A stretch of 43,000 nt of DNA from Mesostigma viride (Eukaryota; Streptophyta; Mesostigmatophyceae; Mesostigmatales; Mesostigmataceae), in assembly GCA_009746045.1 (NCBI GenBank), contig RPFO01000065.1, forward strand, positions 1,773,424-1,816,423, given 5' to 3'. Position 1 is the first letter of the stretch; each line of letters opens with the position of its first letter. The notes beneath the pieces were generated by a model. It searched no databases. It worked only from the letters and a program-made list of their open reading frames with translations, and was not told the DNA's origin. Positions 1-10,460 of this stretch are shown in pieces. The translations under genes were made by a program, and so were the position numbers.

Positions 1-657
1 GCACGTGACGGGTGACGGGTGATAGAATGACGAGCAGTGCAATCGCTGGTCGGGTAGCGGCCGCCCGCCGGCCGGCATGATCGATGCACAACAGGTCCAT
101 GCACAGCAGGTCCAGAGTATTGAGTAGGTATATACTACATACATTTTGTAAGGTCGGCGAAGTACCGTGCGTGTTGCACACACGATGGGGCGCCAATAAA
201 CTAACACGCGGTGCACTCGTTCATAGGGGCGCCGTCACAAAGTCAGGTCGACGTGACTAACGGTAGTGTAGTCAATTTGACTACAACTGTGTCAATGCAC
301 AGCCCGTCCGGGCAGGATGAGGGGGAAGAGACTCCTTGCAGTCCCTCATCATGCATGCTGGCCACTGGCATGCCACAGGCACCTGCAATTAATAGCCACA
401 CCGGTACGACTAAACGATCCGGCATCCGTCCGCCACCGCTGTGGGCCGGAAGCGATAAGATCCGTGTCAGTCTGAGCAATTCACAATGACAGCTAGGACC
501 ATGGAAACCAACGGGGCGGGGACCTGATCGTCAACAACCAGCTGTGTAAGCCCCCCGCCTACGGCCTAGACAGTAGCCATCATGTAGTCACACCCATGCT
601 CGGGTGATGCAAATGCCTGGACATCGCCATCCCATAGTGCAATGCCAATCATGCAGG
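1..657. other. No recognisable gene
   Basis: The only open frames here are short and overlap on both strands (211-489 plus, 243-479 minus), with no recognisable motif and no splice context. I see no RNA gene. The first 30 bases contain short GGGTGACG repeats. Probably old repeat-derived sequence. Confidence 0.4.
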
Positions 658-695
658 GTAGAACGTAGCCATGCATGCCCATGGCTACATTCTAC
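658..695. repeat. 16-bp inverted repeat (hairpin)
   Basis: Arms 658-673 and 680-695 (GTAGAACGTAGCCATG and CATGGCTACATTCTAC) pair with one mismatch, which would be a G-U wobble in RNA, around a 6-nt loop. It lies just upstream of a LINE 3' end fragment. Function unknown. Confidence 0.6.
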
Positions 696-870
696 GCGCT
701 TTGCTGAGTAGCATAGTTGGGGTTTTCTAGATTAGTTTAGAGTTAGCTTAGTTCGGTTTCGCGGCTTCGCCACCTCCATCGATCCATCCAGCAAGGGAAT
801 ACGTGCTACATGATCTCCCAACGGAGACTTGTTATAGTTTAATTTAATTTAATTTTTAATGCATGCCCCT
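696..870 (+). mobile_element. LINE 3' end fragment (tail-2 type)
   Basis: This stretch matches 12105-12275 almost base for base: TTTGCTGAGTAG, then GGGTTTTCTAGAT, GTTAGCTTAGT, CGGTTTCGCGGCTTCGCC, a CATC-rich run, and finally GTGCTACATGATCTCCCAAC followed by GGAG and AT-rich sequence. In the 12 kb copy the TGA/TAG region ends an ORF2-like coding stretch (Pro/Lys-rich, ending GRFAE), so this is the 3'UTR and terminal hairpin of a LINE copy truncated on its 5' side. Confidence 0.65.
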
Positions 871-1004
871 TCTCGGGACGGATACGTGTTACATATCCTC
901 CCCGGCCAGCCTGGGCGATATGTCCTCACCTGGCGTGCCCCAGGCCGCGCGCGGCAGGGCCGCCACCCGTGGACTTTTCGTGATAGACTCGGCATGGACA
1001 TGAC

Positions 1005-1037
1005 CGTCTAGTGTAGCACAGTGCTACACTATAGACG
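1005..1037. repeat. Near-palindrome with 2-nt bulge
   Basis: CGTCTA-GTGTAGCAC faces GTGCTACACTATAGACG with essentially no loop, giving a 15-bp stem with a two-base bulge. It is isolated, and the rest of 870-1290 shows no gene or recognised repeat. Confidence 0.55.
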
Positions 1038-1285
1038 TGACGGGCTCACACCCGGGCAGCCTCCTGGTTTGTCTGTAATATGGAGGCAGATGGTGCGCAA
1101 GGATAGATGGCAAGTAGTGATGAAGGAGACCACCCCCAATTAGTCTGTGGGGGCTCCGCGTGTGACCGCGTATGGCATTCATATAGCGATTCGGGCCGCG
1201 GTGCCCACACCCCTGTAACTAGGACCTAGATCGATAGCTTACACCATCCATTCCATCCCATATTCCCCACCCACTGAGGACCTAT

Positions 1286-1345
1286 GCTCACGTGATGCAG
1301 TCACGTGTCTATTAATTAATTAATGATCCCCCAACGGAGTCATCA
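1286..1345 (+). mobile_element. Tail-3 and tail-2 element ends, back to back
   Basis: A tail-3 hairpin (CACGTGATGCAGTCACGTG, about 1289-1307) is followed by (TTAA)n. A tail-2 type hairpin (CCCCCAACGGAGTCATC) and more AATTAATT follow. Both are plus-strand 3' termini of severely truncated elements; tail-2 of a minus-strand element begins immediately after, at about 1360. Confidence 0.55.
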
Positions 1346-1359
1346 ATTAATTATAATTA

Positions 1360-2200
1360 GCTGGAACACAACTCCGTTGGGAGTGTATGTAGCACATATC
1401 CCAGAGAAAAGGGCATATGGCTTTTAATACATTCTATCTAAGCTACTTCCTGCAAGGGTGGGAATGTAAACAACACTTGCTCTAGGTGCACCAAGGGCAC
1501 CTGCACCACCACGATCTATGAAGCTCAACCCAGCTATTGGGGAGCCTGTCATGGGGGGGAAGATCATCATGGCTATACAAGAGCTAGAGCGTGGCATCTC
1601 AGCAGAGAGCATCTAGAGCTCTGCGTGGGCACATCATAACCTAGATAAAGCTAGGCATCATCTGGGGTGTGGCACATCATAGGCACACCACATGTACATG
1701 GTGGCTAACTAATGCTCTTGAATCAGCTGGTATAGTGCCTGTAGGAGGCGTACATGTACATGGCCGCGGTCTATCTATTCTACACTACTACTGCTGTATA
1801 TTCCCCTAAGCTGGGGCGTCTGGAGTCGTTGGGGCCGCGGGGGTCGCATGCCAGAGCTTGTGGCCGACGTAGATGGTCGCCCCCTTCCAGTATACACCGG
1901 CTGCCCCACCTTGGGCTGCCGGAGCTGGAGGTAGGTCGGCCATAGCTCCCGTCGCCGTTGTTGCTGCGCCAGGCCGTCAAGTCGTCGTCAAGGGTGAAGT
2001 GAGTCTTCTCGAGCCGCTTGCGGCATCTAAGAAAAGTAATCTTGTCCGCCGGGTTCTGAAACTCAGTCCTCTCCACAGGACTGGATACAAACGACGTGTT
2101 AAAGAAGGTGAGAAGGAGCGGGGGCGCCCCTGCCTTACCCCGCGCGCGGGGAAGGCGGTGGGCGACCAGCTCGATCTCACCAGTAAGGCCCATGCGACCA
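1360..2200 (-). mobile_element. ORF1-only non-LTR element (tail-2), degenerate
   Basis: Read on the minus strand, an L1-like ORF1p C-terminal domain comes first (about 2193-1780): PPLLLTF, then DKITFLRCRKRLEKTHFTLDDDL, broken here to DKITFLRCRKRLEK and THFTLDDDL, then a WWR/YWRG-like region. A 3'UTR of about 350 bases follows, and the element ends at the tail-2 hairpin near 1365-1385 (ACTCCGTTGGGAGT on plus). The same ORF1-3'UTR-hairpin order recurs at 30530-31090 and 33361-33900. No reverse transcriptase is present. Frameshifts are visible because the ORF1 motifs fall in more than one frame, so it is dead. Confidence 0.65.
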
Positions 2201-2375
2201 AGAATTTCTCTCTCAAACGCACGTGCAAGCTAATTCTCGGAATTCTCACCTTCCACGCAGTCATGAACATTATAATTTAATTTTAATTTTAACTAGTAGC
2301 CAATGAACACTCGTCAGCCAGCCTAGCTATGCGCCTCGCCTAGCAGCAGACCTGCTTGTTTGCTCATGTCTCCGG

Positions 2376-2432
2376 CCATTAATTAAACTCGTGCTCCCGT
2401 TGGGGAGTCACGGAGCATTAACCCCGATGGAT
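2376..2432 (-). mobile_element. LINE-A 3' tail fragment
   Basis: TTAATTAAACTCGTGCTCCC, then GTTGGGGAGTCACGGAGCATTAACCCCGATGG with GATGG repeats: this is the reverse complement of the 3' end of the LINE at 28558-29710. Only the tail is present. Confidence 0.7.
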
Positions 2433-2459
2433 GGATAGATGGCACCTGTCTCCATGACA

Positions 2460-2690
2460 ATACAATGCTCACACGAAGACATGCATACTGCACCCACAGG
2501 GATGCCCCGGATCGTTTAATTAGACGGGTGCGATTGAGCATGCACCCTGTGGCATGCCTGCGGCGTGAGGGAAGGGGGGGGTCTATGCCCCACTACCCCA
2601 CGTTGTGCACACTCAGGGATCAAAAGTACTCATGGGTGCTCCGTGACTCCCCATATGCAACGGGCGGGAGCACGTGTTTAATGGAGACCG
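2460..2690 (+). mobile_element. Tail-1 non-autonomous element
   Basis: It contains the shared block CTGCACCCACAG ... CCGGATCGTT ... TGTGGCATGCCT ... TTGTGCACAC ... GGTGCTCCGTGACTCCCC ending GGGAGCACG and TTTAAT. Related copies lie at 10560-10990, 12576-12806, 25716-26141 (minus) and 31699-31951 (minus). The 83-residue open frame across it is accidental. Its terminal hairpin is mutated (ATATG inserted in the loop). Confidence 0.65.
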
Positions 2691-2877
2691 ACGTGGGTGG
2701 GCACTCGCTGAACTGATAAGTGGTGCTCAGCATAGGCGGTACTGTCATGCGGTAGCTACTACTTAGGGCGCTCATGGCCCGCTGGTCAGCATCAGTTAAT
2801 TGGGCTACTGGCTAGCATAATCGGGCGCCATATAGGCATGGCTATTTTGTAGTCTACCATGCATTAGCATTGCATAC

Positions 2878-2956
2878 AGGGATTAAAAGCACTCCGGTGC
2901 TCCGTGACCCCCCAATGGGAGCACGAGTTTAATTAATTGATTAATTAATTAATTAC
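2878..2956 (+). mobile_element. Tail-1 3' terminal fragment
   Basis: GGGATTAAAAGCACTCCGGT, then GCTCCGTGACCCCCCAATGGGAGCACGAGTTTAATTAATT-type sequence. This is only the last 60-80 bases of the tail-1 family, with the (TTAA)n tail at 2932-2954. Confidence 0.7.
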
Positions 2957-3089
2957 CATTGCACATGGCATAAATAAACCATCGGCTGTGTATGCATCTG
3001 ACACGCAAACCTGGGTCTGCATGGCTGTGACAATCCATGCCATTAACCGGTAGACGCTATTGATCGATGGTGCTATGGTGAATATAGCC

Positions 3090-4600
3090 TGCCAGCCAAG
3101 GGGCCGCGGCACCGCTGGTTGTCCGACGGTTGACCATCAGGTCGGCCCCGCCCCACCAGAATACTGAACCTTGGGCTTCTTGTGGTCTAAGTTGCTTGTG
3201 GCGGAGATACTATTCCGGTCACAGGTCACGTCATTGATGGCGTGGTGCTGCTGCTGAGCGGCCGGCCCGCTGGTCAGGGCCGGGCGTCATCCATGCAGCA
3301 GCGTCCAGGGGAGGTCGTGCAACTTCTTGCGGCGAGAGAGGAACAAGCGCTTATCCTCCATGGAGCTAAAGGTGAGCAGGACTAGCTGGCGGGGGCCAGT
3401 GCCGCCTTGTCCCGTAGTGAATGGGGAAGGCAGCGCCCACGCAGCTTAGATATACTCATGAACACCCGCCTGTTAGGTCCAGGTCAGGGTAAGTACGATC
3501 CGGCCTGACGGCTCGTCCTCAAGAGAGGTTAATTGCCGCCGGCTGGCGGTCTCTCCTGGCTGCTGTGGGATACGACGCAGTGCTCACCACGCCGCATTGG
3601 CGGCGGGCGCACTATCGGTGGCTTCACGTTCTTCCACCCGGCGATGGGCTTCCGCCTTCTGAGCTCCTGCAGCTAATTCGATCGTGGTCCGGGCGACAGA
3701 TGGCGTCCGTGGTCGAGGTCGGTCGCTGACAGCAACATGGGTCTGCATAGTCCTGAGTGCGGCGCCGAGGTCGCCAGCTGCCTGCCGAGTGGGCTGGGCG
3801 GCGTCTGATCGGCGATGGTGGCAGTCTGCGCTGCGATCTCCGGCCTGCGATCTCCGGCCAGGGCCTCGAGGTTTGGGCAGTCATGTCTTCAAGCCTCTTG
3901 ATGACCATACCGCGCACTTGCCCTAGCTCCACCTAGCTGGGTTTAGCTATAGGCGACAGAGCTGTGGGGCGCCCGATGTGCATCAGTACAGTACATATAG
4001 CTAGCCTGCGCCGCGGTCTGCAGCGTCGCGAGCTGGGGTACTGTTGGAGCTTATATAAAGTAGGCGACCGGACCTTGGTTTTCGCATTGTAGACTTTGGC
4101 CTCCACCGTGTTGAGCGACGTGGTCAGCGATGTCACCAGTTCTCGGCCATGCAGCAGCCAGGCCGGTCACATGCTCCCGGCTCCAGCACTGCGTGGATGT
4201 CATCCTTGCATCGGGAGCGAGCCAATGTATGTGGCTGTGCACCTAGGCGCTGGGCGGGAGGCTGCCGGTTGCCCAGTGCCAGGAGTGCAGCGATAAGGGC
4301 GCATTCGTTGAGCTGAAAGAAGCTGGTCAGGATAGCGCTCCGGCACTAGGCGATGGTCATTGCTCTGACGCGGTGAGGAACTTCTCCATGTACGGCGTCG
4401 GCGGCGATCAATGGGCCCCCACTGGGTGCCCGACGACGGAGAGGCCTTGCGCTCCTGCACCAAGTACTGGATGATCTTGGCACAGTCTTCCGTGGTCAGG
4501 CATAGCCAATGGGAGAGGGAAAAGTGTTCAACAGCCGGGTTAATAAATACGCCATTTGTGCTCGTGGCCTGGGATTTCTTCGTCACTCTGGCGAGGCGCC
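3090..4600 (-). pseudogene. Degenerate LINE ORF1 region
   Basis: On the minus strand near 3400-3310 the motif LVLLTFSSMEDKRLFLSRRK can be read, followed by KLHDLPWTL and, after stops, a YSGGA-like remnant. This is the same L1-type ORF1p C-terminal domain found elsewhere in the window. Upstream minus frames (3932-3624, 4136-3933, 4586-4200) carry heptad-like Leu/Val segments such as LTTSLNTVEAKV that could be the ORF1 coiled coil. Frames are broken many times. Known L1 ORF1p proteins are RNA chaperones with a coiled coil, an RRM and this C-terminal domain; assignment of the N-terminal part is inference. Confidence 0.5.
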
Positions 4601-4639
4601 TGGCGATGGGTAGTGGCCTAGTGCCAGGCGGTTATTAAT

Positions 4640-5147
4640 CTGTGCATGTGGCTGAGCAAGGGCAAGGGCAAGTCAGTTGGGCTGGGAGCCAGAACGCTCA
4701 TCTCTCCCGACCGATTGCGAATCCCATTTACATATGCCAGACCGCGTCAGATATCAGCGAATCGCACGCGGCCCGCCGGTCAGAGTACACCCGTGAAACC
4801 GCACAGATGGACCCGAAAAACCGCACACATGTATTCGAAAACCGCACAGAGTTACCCAAGGCATAGGCATAATAGACGCGATGAGAGTGGTTTGGGTTGT
4901 TGGATGGGGGCGGCCGGAGTTGCCCCAACGCGAGGCCGGGGCGACGCGGGCCGGGAAGGCGGTAAAGGTGCGGTGCATGACCGCTGCCAACGCGAGGCTA
5001 CAAAGTTGTAAAGCTTGTTACCGACCATGCGCGTCTGCAAACATATACTTGCGCATCCGTGCACTTACGCACGGAATGCATTGCGCTTAAAGTACGGCCC
5101 TGCCACGCTGGCAGGCTACTCGCGCATGTCGGAATAACAATCTCAAT
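4640..5147. other. No recognisable gene
   Basis: Only overlapping short frames on both strands. A short direct repeat, GAAAACCGCACA with variants, occurs three times at about 4796-4855. Nothing else could be assigned. Confidence 0.35.
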
Positions 5148-5426
5148 GCTGAATCTGGACGGACATTCAGCATAATGTGGGGCAGCCAAAAGGCCCCGCC
5201 TGCGGCCGGCGGAAAAACCAATGTCACTAGCTAGGCCGCACCGGCTGAGTCAGCACAGAACTGCATACTGCGGCCACATTGCACGGCGGCATAGCACCAC
5301 ATGGCGCCGCAACTACGAGCAATGTGGCACATGCAGCGACATTGTGCCACGTGTCAACAAATGATTGGCCGCTACTCAAGTGATATTTCACATCTGACCT
5401 ATCTGTGATATCTGGACCCTATAACA
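5148..5426 (+). repeat. Dispersed repeat, copy 1 (about 279 bp)
   Basis: Begins with a terminal hairpin (GCTGAAT ... ATTCAGC, 10-nt loop) and ends near GATATCTGGACCCTA. It is nearly identical to 8329-8594 apart from a few substitutions and small indels (for example CACTAGCTAGGCC against CACTAGGCC). Same orientation, about 3.2 kb apart. It has no coding capacity. It could be a non-autonomous DNA element, or solo terminal repeats of an element whose interior is unrecognisable; the ends are not TG...CA. Confidence 0.75.
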
Positions 5427-5626
5427 CCAGTCCTTTTTCTTTCCTGTGTTGGAGTGAGGCTCAGAAACAAGATATGATGTCAAAAGTACTACTAGTGGAG
5501 TCCCTACTACTACTCATTCCAGCATCTTCAGGAACTAGGGCAAACCACCGAGGCGCGCTTTTGACATCGCGCCCTCTTGACAACAATCCTGTTTCCCATC
5601 ACAAAAACTCACTCCCAACTCATAAT

Positions 5627-5778
5627 AGTTGTACAAGCTGACGCTTATACTTTTTATGCGCAAACCTTTTAGCTAAGGTTAACGCATATTCTTACATCCT
5701 GCGCAGGATGTAAGAATATGCGTTAACCTTAGCTAAAAGGTTTGCGCATAAAAAGTATAAGCGTTAGCTTGTACAACT
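5627..5778. mobile_element. 152-bp near-perfect palindrome (MITE-like)
   Basis: The sequence reads the same on both strands around its centre (TCCTGCGCAGGA, 5697-5708). Its two 76-base arms differ at one position (G at 5640). Ends are AGTTGTACAAGCT and its complement. A second copy at 6025-6171 shows it is a mobile or amplified unit, not a local accident. It has no loop, so its single strand would fold into one long hairpin. No clear target duplication was found at the borders. Confidence 0.85.
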
Positions 5779-5939
5779 TAAAACCTTTGCGCGTTGGGGC
5801 GGAATATTAAGCGGCTCCCTAACTAGGGTTTTACTTCCGCATCGAATTACTAATTCTATATCGAATTACTGATTCGATATTAATCCCGGGAAGGTCCGAT
5901 ATCTACCACGCTAGGCGATTAATTAGGTCCGACCGGTGC

Positions 5940-6024
5940 CCCGGCGGATCCTCCCAAATAATCCCTGCTCGGCACTGTCCCCACGAGGTTTCGAACCCGT
6001 GACATCCGCGCCGCGCCGGTTCTA
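5940..6024 (-). repeat. tRNA-like T-arm (SINE remnant?)
   Basis: On the minus strand, GTCACGGGTTCGAAACCTCG has the form of a tRNA T-arm with an internal promoter B box (GGTTCGAAACC). No D-arm or acceptor stem is present; the sequence upstream (to the right) is replaced by the palindromic element starting at 6025. This is not a functional tRNA gene. It could be a tRNA-derived SINE interrupted by that insertion. Confidence 0.4.
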
Positions 6025-6171
6025 AGTTGTACAAGCTAACGCTTATACTTTTTATGCGCAAACCTTTTAGCTAAGGTTAACGCATATTCTTACATCCTGC
6101 GCATGATGTAATGCGTTAACCTTAGCTAAAAGGTTTGCGCATAAAAAGTATAAGCGTTAGCTTGTACAACT
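6025..6171. mobile_element. Palindromic MITE-like element, copy 2
   Basis: Same arms as 5627-5778, starting AGTTGTACAAGCTAACGC. The centre carries a small asymmetric deletion of about 5 bases and a change (GCGCATGATG). Outer arms remain almost perfectly complementary. Confidence 0.85.
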
Positions 6172-8328
6172 ATAATAGCAAAAATGGGTCCAGATGCACG
6201 ATGGCCTGCCACAGGAAAAAACCAGCGACCCTGGCGAAAAAACCTGTAGAAGAGGCATTACTACTCGCCTCCAGACCATAAAGACAACCAACAATGGTCG
6301 TCTAGGATCTTGCGAATCGCTTAATGTTAATCTTCCCAGAAAAAGTCCTAAATTTAGGACCGCTTTGAATTAAAATATATACATGCAAACATTAAAATTT
6401 GACCCTGGCATTCGTTCCCATGACAGATAACACACTTTTTTAGTTGGCATCAAAAACCTGGGGTCAAATAATTACATTTAGTGCATGAATGGGCCCTGCC
6501 ACCTGCCAGACCTCAAAGCGCGAATTTGGCCAAAATGTGGGTTTTAGGACCATTAGGACCAATTATTGTCAACGCATGACCATGCTATCCACACGGTCCC
6601 TTGAGCATCTTACAAGCGCTAGGGGACCCTACGAGGCCTTGGGATGGCGGGGCAGCGTATAACAAGGCCATACCCTGCTGTGGCTGCCTCTATATATACG
6701 CGTGATTAACGGTGTCACAGATGGTGCAGGTAATGCAATATAGGGTTGCATGGTTGCTGAGGTTGCCCGGCTTGAACATGGCCCACCCCTTGCGGTAAAC
6801 TTTCTCTAAGCACATGCCAAACCTTCTTTGACATCACGGACATGCTGGCCACCACCCAGCGATGAAAAAACATTGCATTTGCATTGCAACTAACACATGA
6901 ATGCAGCCAAATCAAGTTACAAAACAACGTTGTGCTAACATGCAACGCTTTGTGAGCGAATTCAGCGTGCATGTAACACGTAAACCATACTGTATATACT
7001 GTCTGAGAACACCCTGAACGACTGCAGGCCATAGGACAATGGTTTATAACTAACACATGAGTAAAACTGCTCTTACGCATGTGTGTTTTAGCTGCAGCGG
7101 ACGACGAAGATAGAGACGTAAAAAATTGTATGACGTAAACCAACTATGTGTGACAGTTATGTGCACAGAGAGCGTCCCCTCTTTTTAGGCATAGCTGGCT
7201 GACTCAAAACACCACGACAGCGTTGCCAGTTACACTCATGATCTAGGACAACCCGGCACTTACCTGCTACTTACGTCGCCTCATTCCAGATGGTTGCAAA
7301 AAAGTCGCTGAAATCCGCAGCGAGGTCAGCTTTCCGAGAGCTGAGCGCACCAAAGCTGGCCGACCGGTTCGACAATGATATAAACCACGCTTGTGCTGCG
7401 TTCTAGGTCCAAGAAATACCGAAAGTGAAGACCTATAAGGTGCGCTCGCTGCCCAGCCTGAACGTCCCTAAAACATGGTCGACAATGGAAATCGGGCAAG
7501 AATATCACGGCCCAGGCGCTCCCATGTCAAATACTCCGTTTCTAAACTCCAGACTAAAATAAAATCGTCCACAAAAATTTCCTGGCTTGATTCTCACCAC
7601 CATTGCTAATACACTAACATGTTTGTGCCAAAATCGACCCTCCGCGAGCAGGCGATCTGCGACCCATTTGTGTTGTGCCGCTGTGATACAGCGCTACACA
7701 TAAAAACTTGCGCAGAAAATATTCACAGCCTTTAAGCATAACTAACAACCTTTCGTTTTTGCTACTGGGCGCCCGAAATGATAAACGCACGTGAAAACGC
7801 CGGCCACGATTGTCAGGTCGCCATATCCACCTCACTTCATTCCCGCACCCACTTTTTCGCTCCAAAATCGGTTATATTTTTGGTCGAGGTACCTACTTTC
7901 CCGCCATTATACCCGGTACCCGGGTACGGAATCCGGGTACCATGTGCCGGTACCACGGGTCGGGTACATCATACCGGGTACGGTGGACATGGGGTACGGA
8001 CCATATAGTGACCCCCCCCCCGGTACCTAGGTTATAGTGACCTCTAGGACAATTTAGGACAAAGTCCTAAATTTAGGACCGTGAGTGGATTAACAATTTA
8101 ACAAGTACTGGAGGGGATATACAGCAAACCAACAGAGTGGGAGAATCATTACATCGGTATGTGTAGGTCCCAAGCAATGGATCTTGACCAAAAGCATTGC
8201 TGGTGACATCTCATTTCCAGAGACACAGCGATACCCCTTGTTTTGGCCAGTTAGCCGAGCACCTCGGCATCATCCAATGCTGGCCAGCAGTGTGGGTGCA
8301 GCTTTCGTGGGATAAAGGGTAAACCCAC
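6172..8328. other. Non-coding region with palindromic motifs
   Basis: No convincing gene. The longest frame (minus, 7143-6715) has no ATG at its start and no domain. The 16-bp palindrome GTCCTAAATTTAGGAC occurs at 6345-6360 and 8064-8079, with related TTTAGGAC half-sites at 6541-6560 and 8051-8060. From about 7905 to 8030 there is a cluster of GGGTAC/GGTACC motifs ending in a C-run. AT-richness suggests a different origin from the GC-rich LINE debris. Confidence 0.4.
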
Positions 8329-8594
8329 GCTGAATCTGGACGGACATTCAGCATAATGTGGGGCAGCCAAAAGGCCCCGCCTGCGGCCGGCGGAAAGACC
8401 AATGTCACTAGGCCGCACCGGCTGAGTCAGCACAGAACTGCATACTGCGGCCACGTTGCACGGCGGCATAGCACCACATGGCGCCGCAACTACGAGCAAC
8501 GTGGCACAGCGACATTGTGCCACGTGTCAACAAATGATTGGCCGCTACTTGATATTTCACATCTGACCTATCTGTGATATCTGGACCCTAACAG
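8329..8594 (+). repeat. Dispersed repeat, copy 2 (about 266 bp)
   Basis: Second copy of the 5148-5426 repeat, same orientation, with the same start hairpin and the same end at GATATCTGGACCCTAA. The difference in length comes from small indels. Confidence 0.75.
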
Positions 8595-9044
8595 CTCCTC
8601 CTTCAGACCGCATTTAGCTTTTGGAGATATGTCATAGCCTGAATCGTGTCACGTGCGTAACTTTTTTACTACAGCGTTTCATTCAGCCATAACCGATTAA
8701 TTATACTGGCGGGTGCGTCTTAAAAAGACATCGCATCGAATGCAATTAAGTGATCTGGCCGGCTGAATTTGGGGCTTTAATAGGCCCAAAAGTACGTTCT
8801 GAGGATTATCTGTAGTAACTCCGCGCCCGCATCAATAGACAAGGAGAAATGGGCTGCCGTCTGCGATAAGCACCTTCCTGTGGGGCATGCCTGTTTCTCC
8901 CCACGGGCCCCGTGACCCATTGGTAGAATATGCAGGGTAGAAGTCCTCAGGTGGAGGTTATTGCCCCTGCATGAGGAGTGAGGATAGCCGCTACACTACC
9001 GCCTCATCTGCCATCACAGTGGAGGACAGCTCAGTCTGAGATGC
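8595..9044. other. No recognisable gene
   Basis: No open frame of note, no RNA gene and no repeat that I could match elsewhere in the window. Confidence 0.35.
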
Positions 9045-9675
9045 ATGAGCTGGATTATATCCCCCTCTATAGTGACCGTATGCGGGCTTATCCCCTGGCT
9101 GGACTGTCTGGGCTTAGAGGCGCGGGCGGTGGGGGTGGAGATTAGTGTCCAAACTGAGGCGATGGTGATTGGGCCGGGCTACCAGCTCCCCGCCGAAGCC
9201 CTGGCTGCTCGCCGGAACGGGAGGTCCCGTTCCGTGATCGCTGGCAAACTGCTGGGGAGCATGCTCCCCGACACCGCCGACGATGTGGACATCCGCATCG
9301 GCCTGCATGGCCTGGGCTAGGCTTCGTTCGCTCAAAACCTAGGTTTTGAGTGCCAGTAGCTACTGGCACTTGAAGGACCTGCATGGGCGAGCACCGCGAG
9401 CGAATGCTCTTCAAGAAGGTCCTGCATGCAGTCCTCACGGCGCTTACGCATGCATGGCGCCGAGGCATGGACACTCACGGACACGCTGGCCGCCAGGCTG
9501 GACGGCACGGTTTACAATATATGCTTCGACAGGTCCTGAACGTAGTATAGGGTTTTCCCCACAAAGTTCATTAGAGTCTTTGTATCAGGGTATGCCTCGC
9601 ATTTTGGACGAGATTATAGGCAGCGTAGGCATAGCATTCCTACTAGGACATCTTGCTCGCACCAGTCAGGTATAG
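9045..9675 (+). pseudogene. LINE reverse transcriptase C-terminal fragment
   Basis: The residues WLDCLGLEARAVGVEIS correspond closely to WLDCLALEARAVGLEVS in the LINE at 28558, directly downstream of its YADD box. KLLGSMLPDTADDVDIRIGL then matches KLLGSLLPSCEADVDHRISL. After a stop at 9320 the homology continues in other frames: LTRKLDG-like remnants, LYQGMP at about 9577, and GHLARTSQV at about 9650. The catalytic box itself is missing. This is a dead, 5'-truncated, frameshifted copy. Confidence 0.75.
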
Positions 9676-10460
9676 ACACCGCCCGGCCTTGGTCTGGCCG
9701 GCCCCCAGCGGCTTGGCCAACCCGGGCGGCATACAGTATATCCTGACCTGCACACCGCGGCACAAGCCATCACCGCCCATGCACACCGGCGAGGCCCTGG
9801 CCTCACAGCCCGGTCCCAAAGATTGCGGAGCAGACGGCGACCATCGCATCCCAGCCACCTTGGCTGGATGCTGGTGACCTCCCGCCCCTCTCCTATGCGG
9901 ATCGCCTGCTGCGGACAGCGATTGAGTCACCGCCTCCACCACCGACGCCATCGCTACGAAACTCCAGGAGCTTGAAGACCTTCGCCAGGCACAACAACGG
10001 GAGGCCACCGACCGTGCCCGCCGCGACTGCCGGGTGGTGCTGCGTCGTTTCCCCCATGCAGAAGCCAGGTGAGACGTCAACCACCCTTGCCGACGAGCTT
10101 AAGGACCAGCTCCTTACCCTCATGGGCCCGGCTGGTAGTAGGTGAGGTAGAACTGCGTGGGTGCCACCGCCTTCCCCACTCACAGGACAAGGCGACCCCC
10201 CCACCAGTCCTGCTTACCTTCCCCTCCCGTGAGGACAAGCAGCGGTTCCTTCGTCGTCGCAAGAGGTTGCACGACCTCACCTGGACGCTGGAAGACGACC
10301 TGACCCCCGCTCAGCATGCAGCAGCAGCGACGCGACCTGTGGCCTGAATACCTCCGCCACAAGCAGGACCCCCAGAATCCCAAGGTGTACTGGAGGGGCG
10401 GTGACCTGATGATCAACCACAAGACTGATGTAAACGCCCCCTGCGGGCTAGAATAGCTAA
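9676..10460 (+). pseudogene. LINE ORF1 (L1-type ORF1p), frameshifted
   Basis: Around 9935-10060 a charged helical segment (ATKLQELEDLRQAQQREA) leads into CRVVLRRFPHAEA, resembling the coiled coil and first RRM strand of L1 ORF1p. After a frameshift, TTLADELKDQLLTLMGP follows, then PPPVLLTF, DKQRFLRRRKRLHDLTWTLE and DDLTPAQ. After another frameshift come YLRHKQDPQNPKVYWRGGDL and a stop near 10455. This is the most complete ORF1 in the window by motif order. It is followed by a tail-1 3'UTR rather than by an ORF2. Confidence 0.7.

Noticed and set aside
6715-7143. 142-codon minus-strand frame
   Set aside because: No ATG at the start, no domain, AT-rich non-coding surroundings, no splice context.
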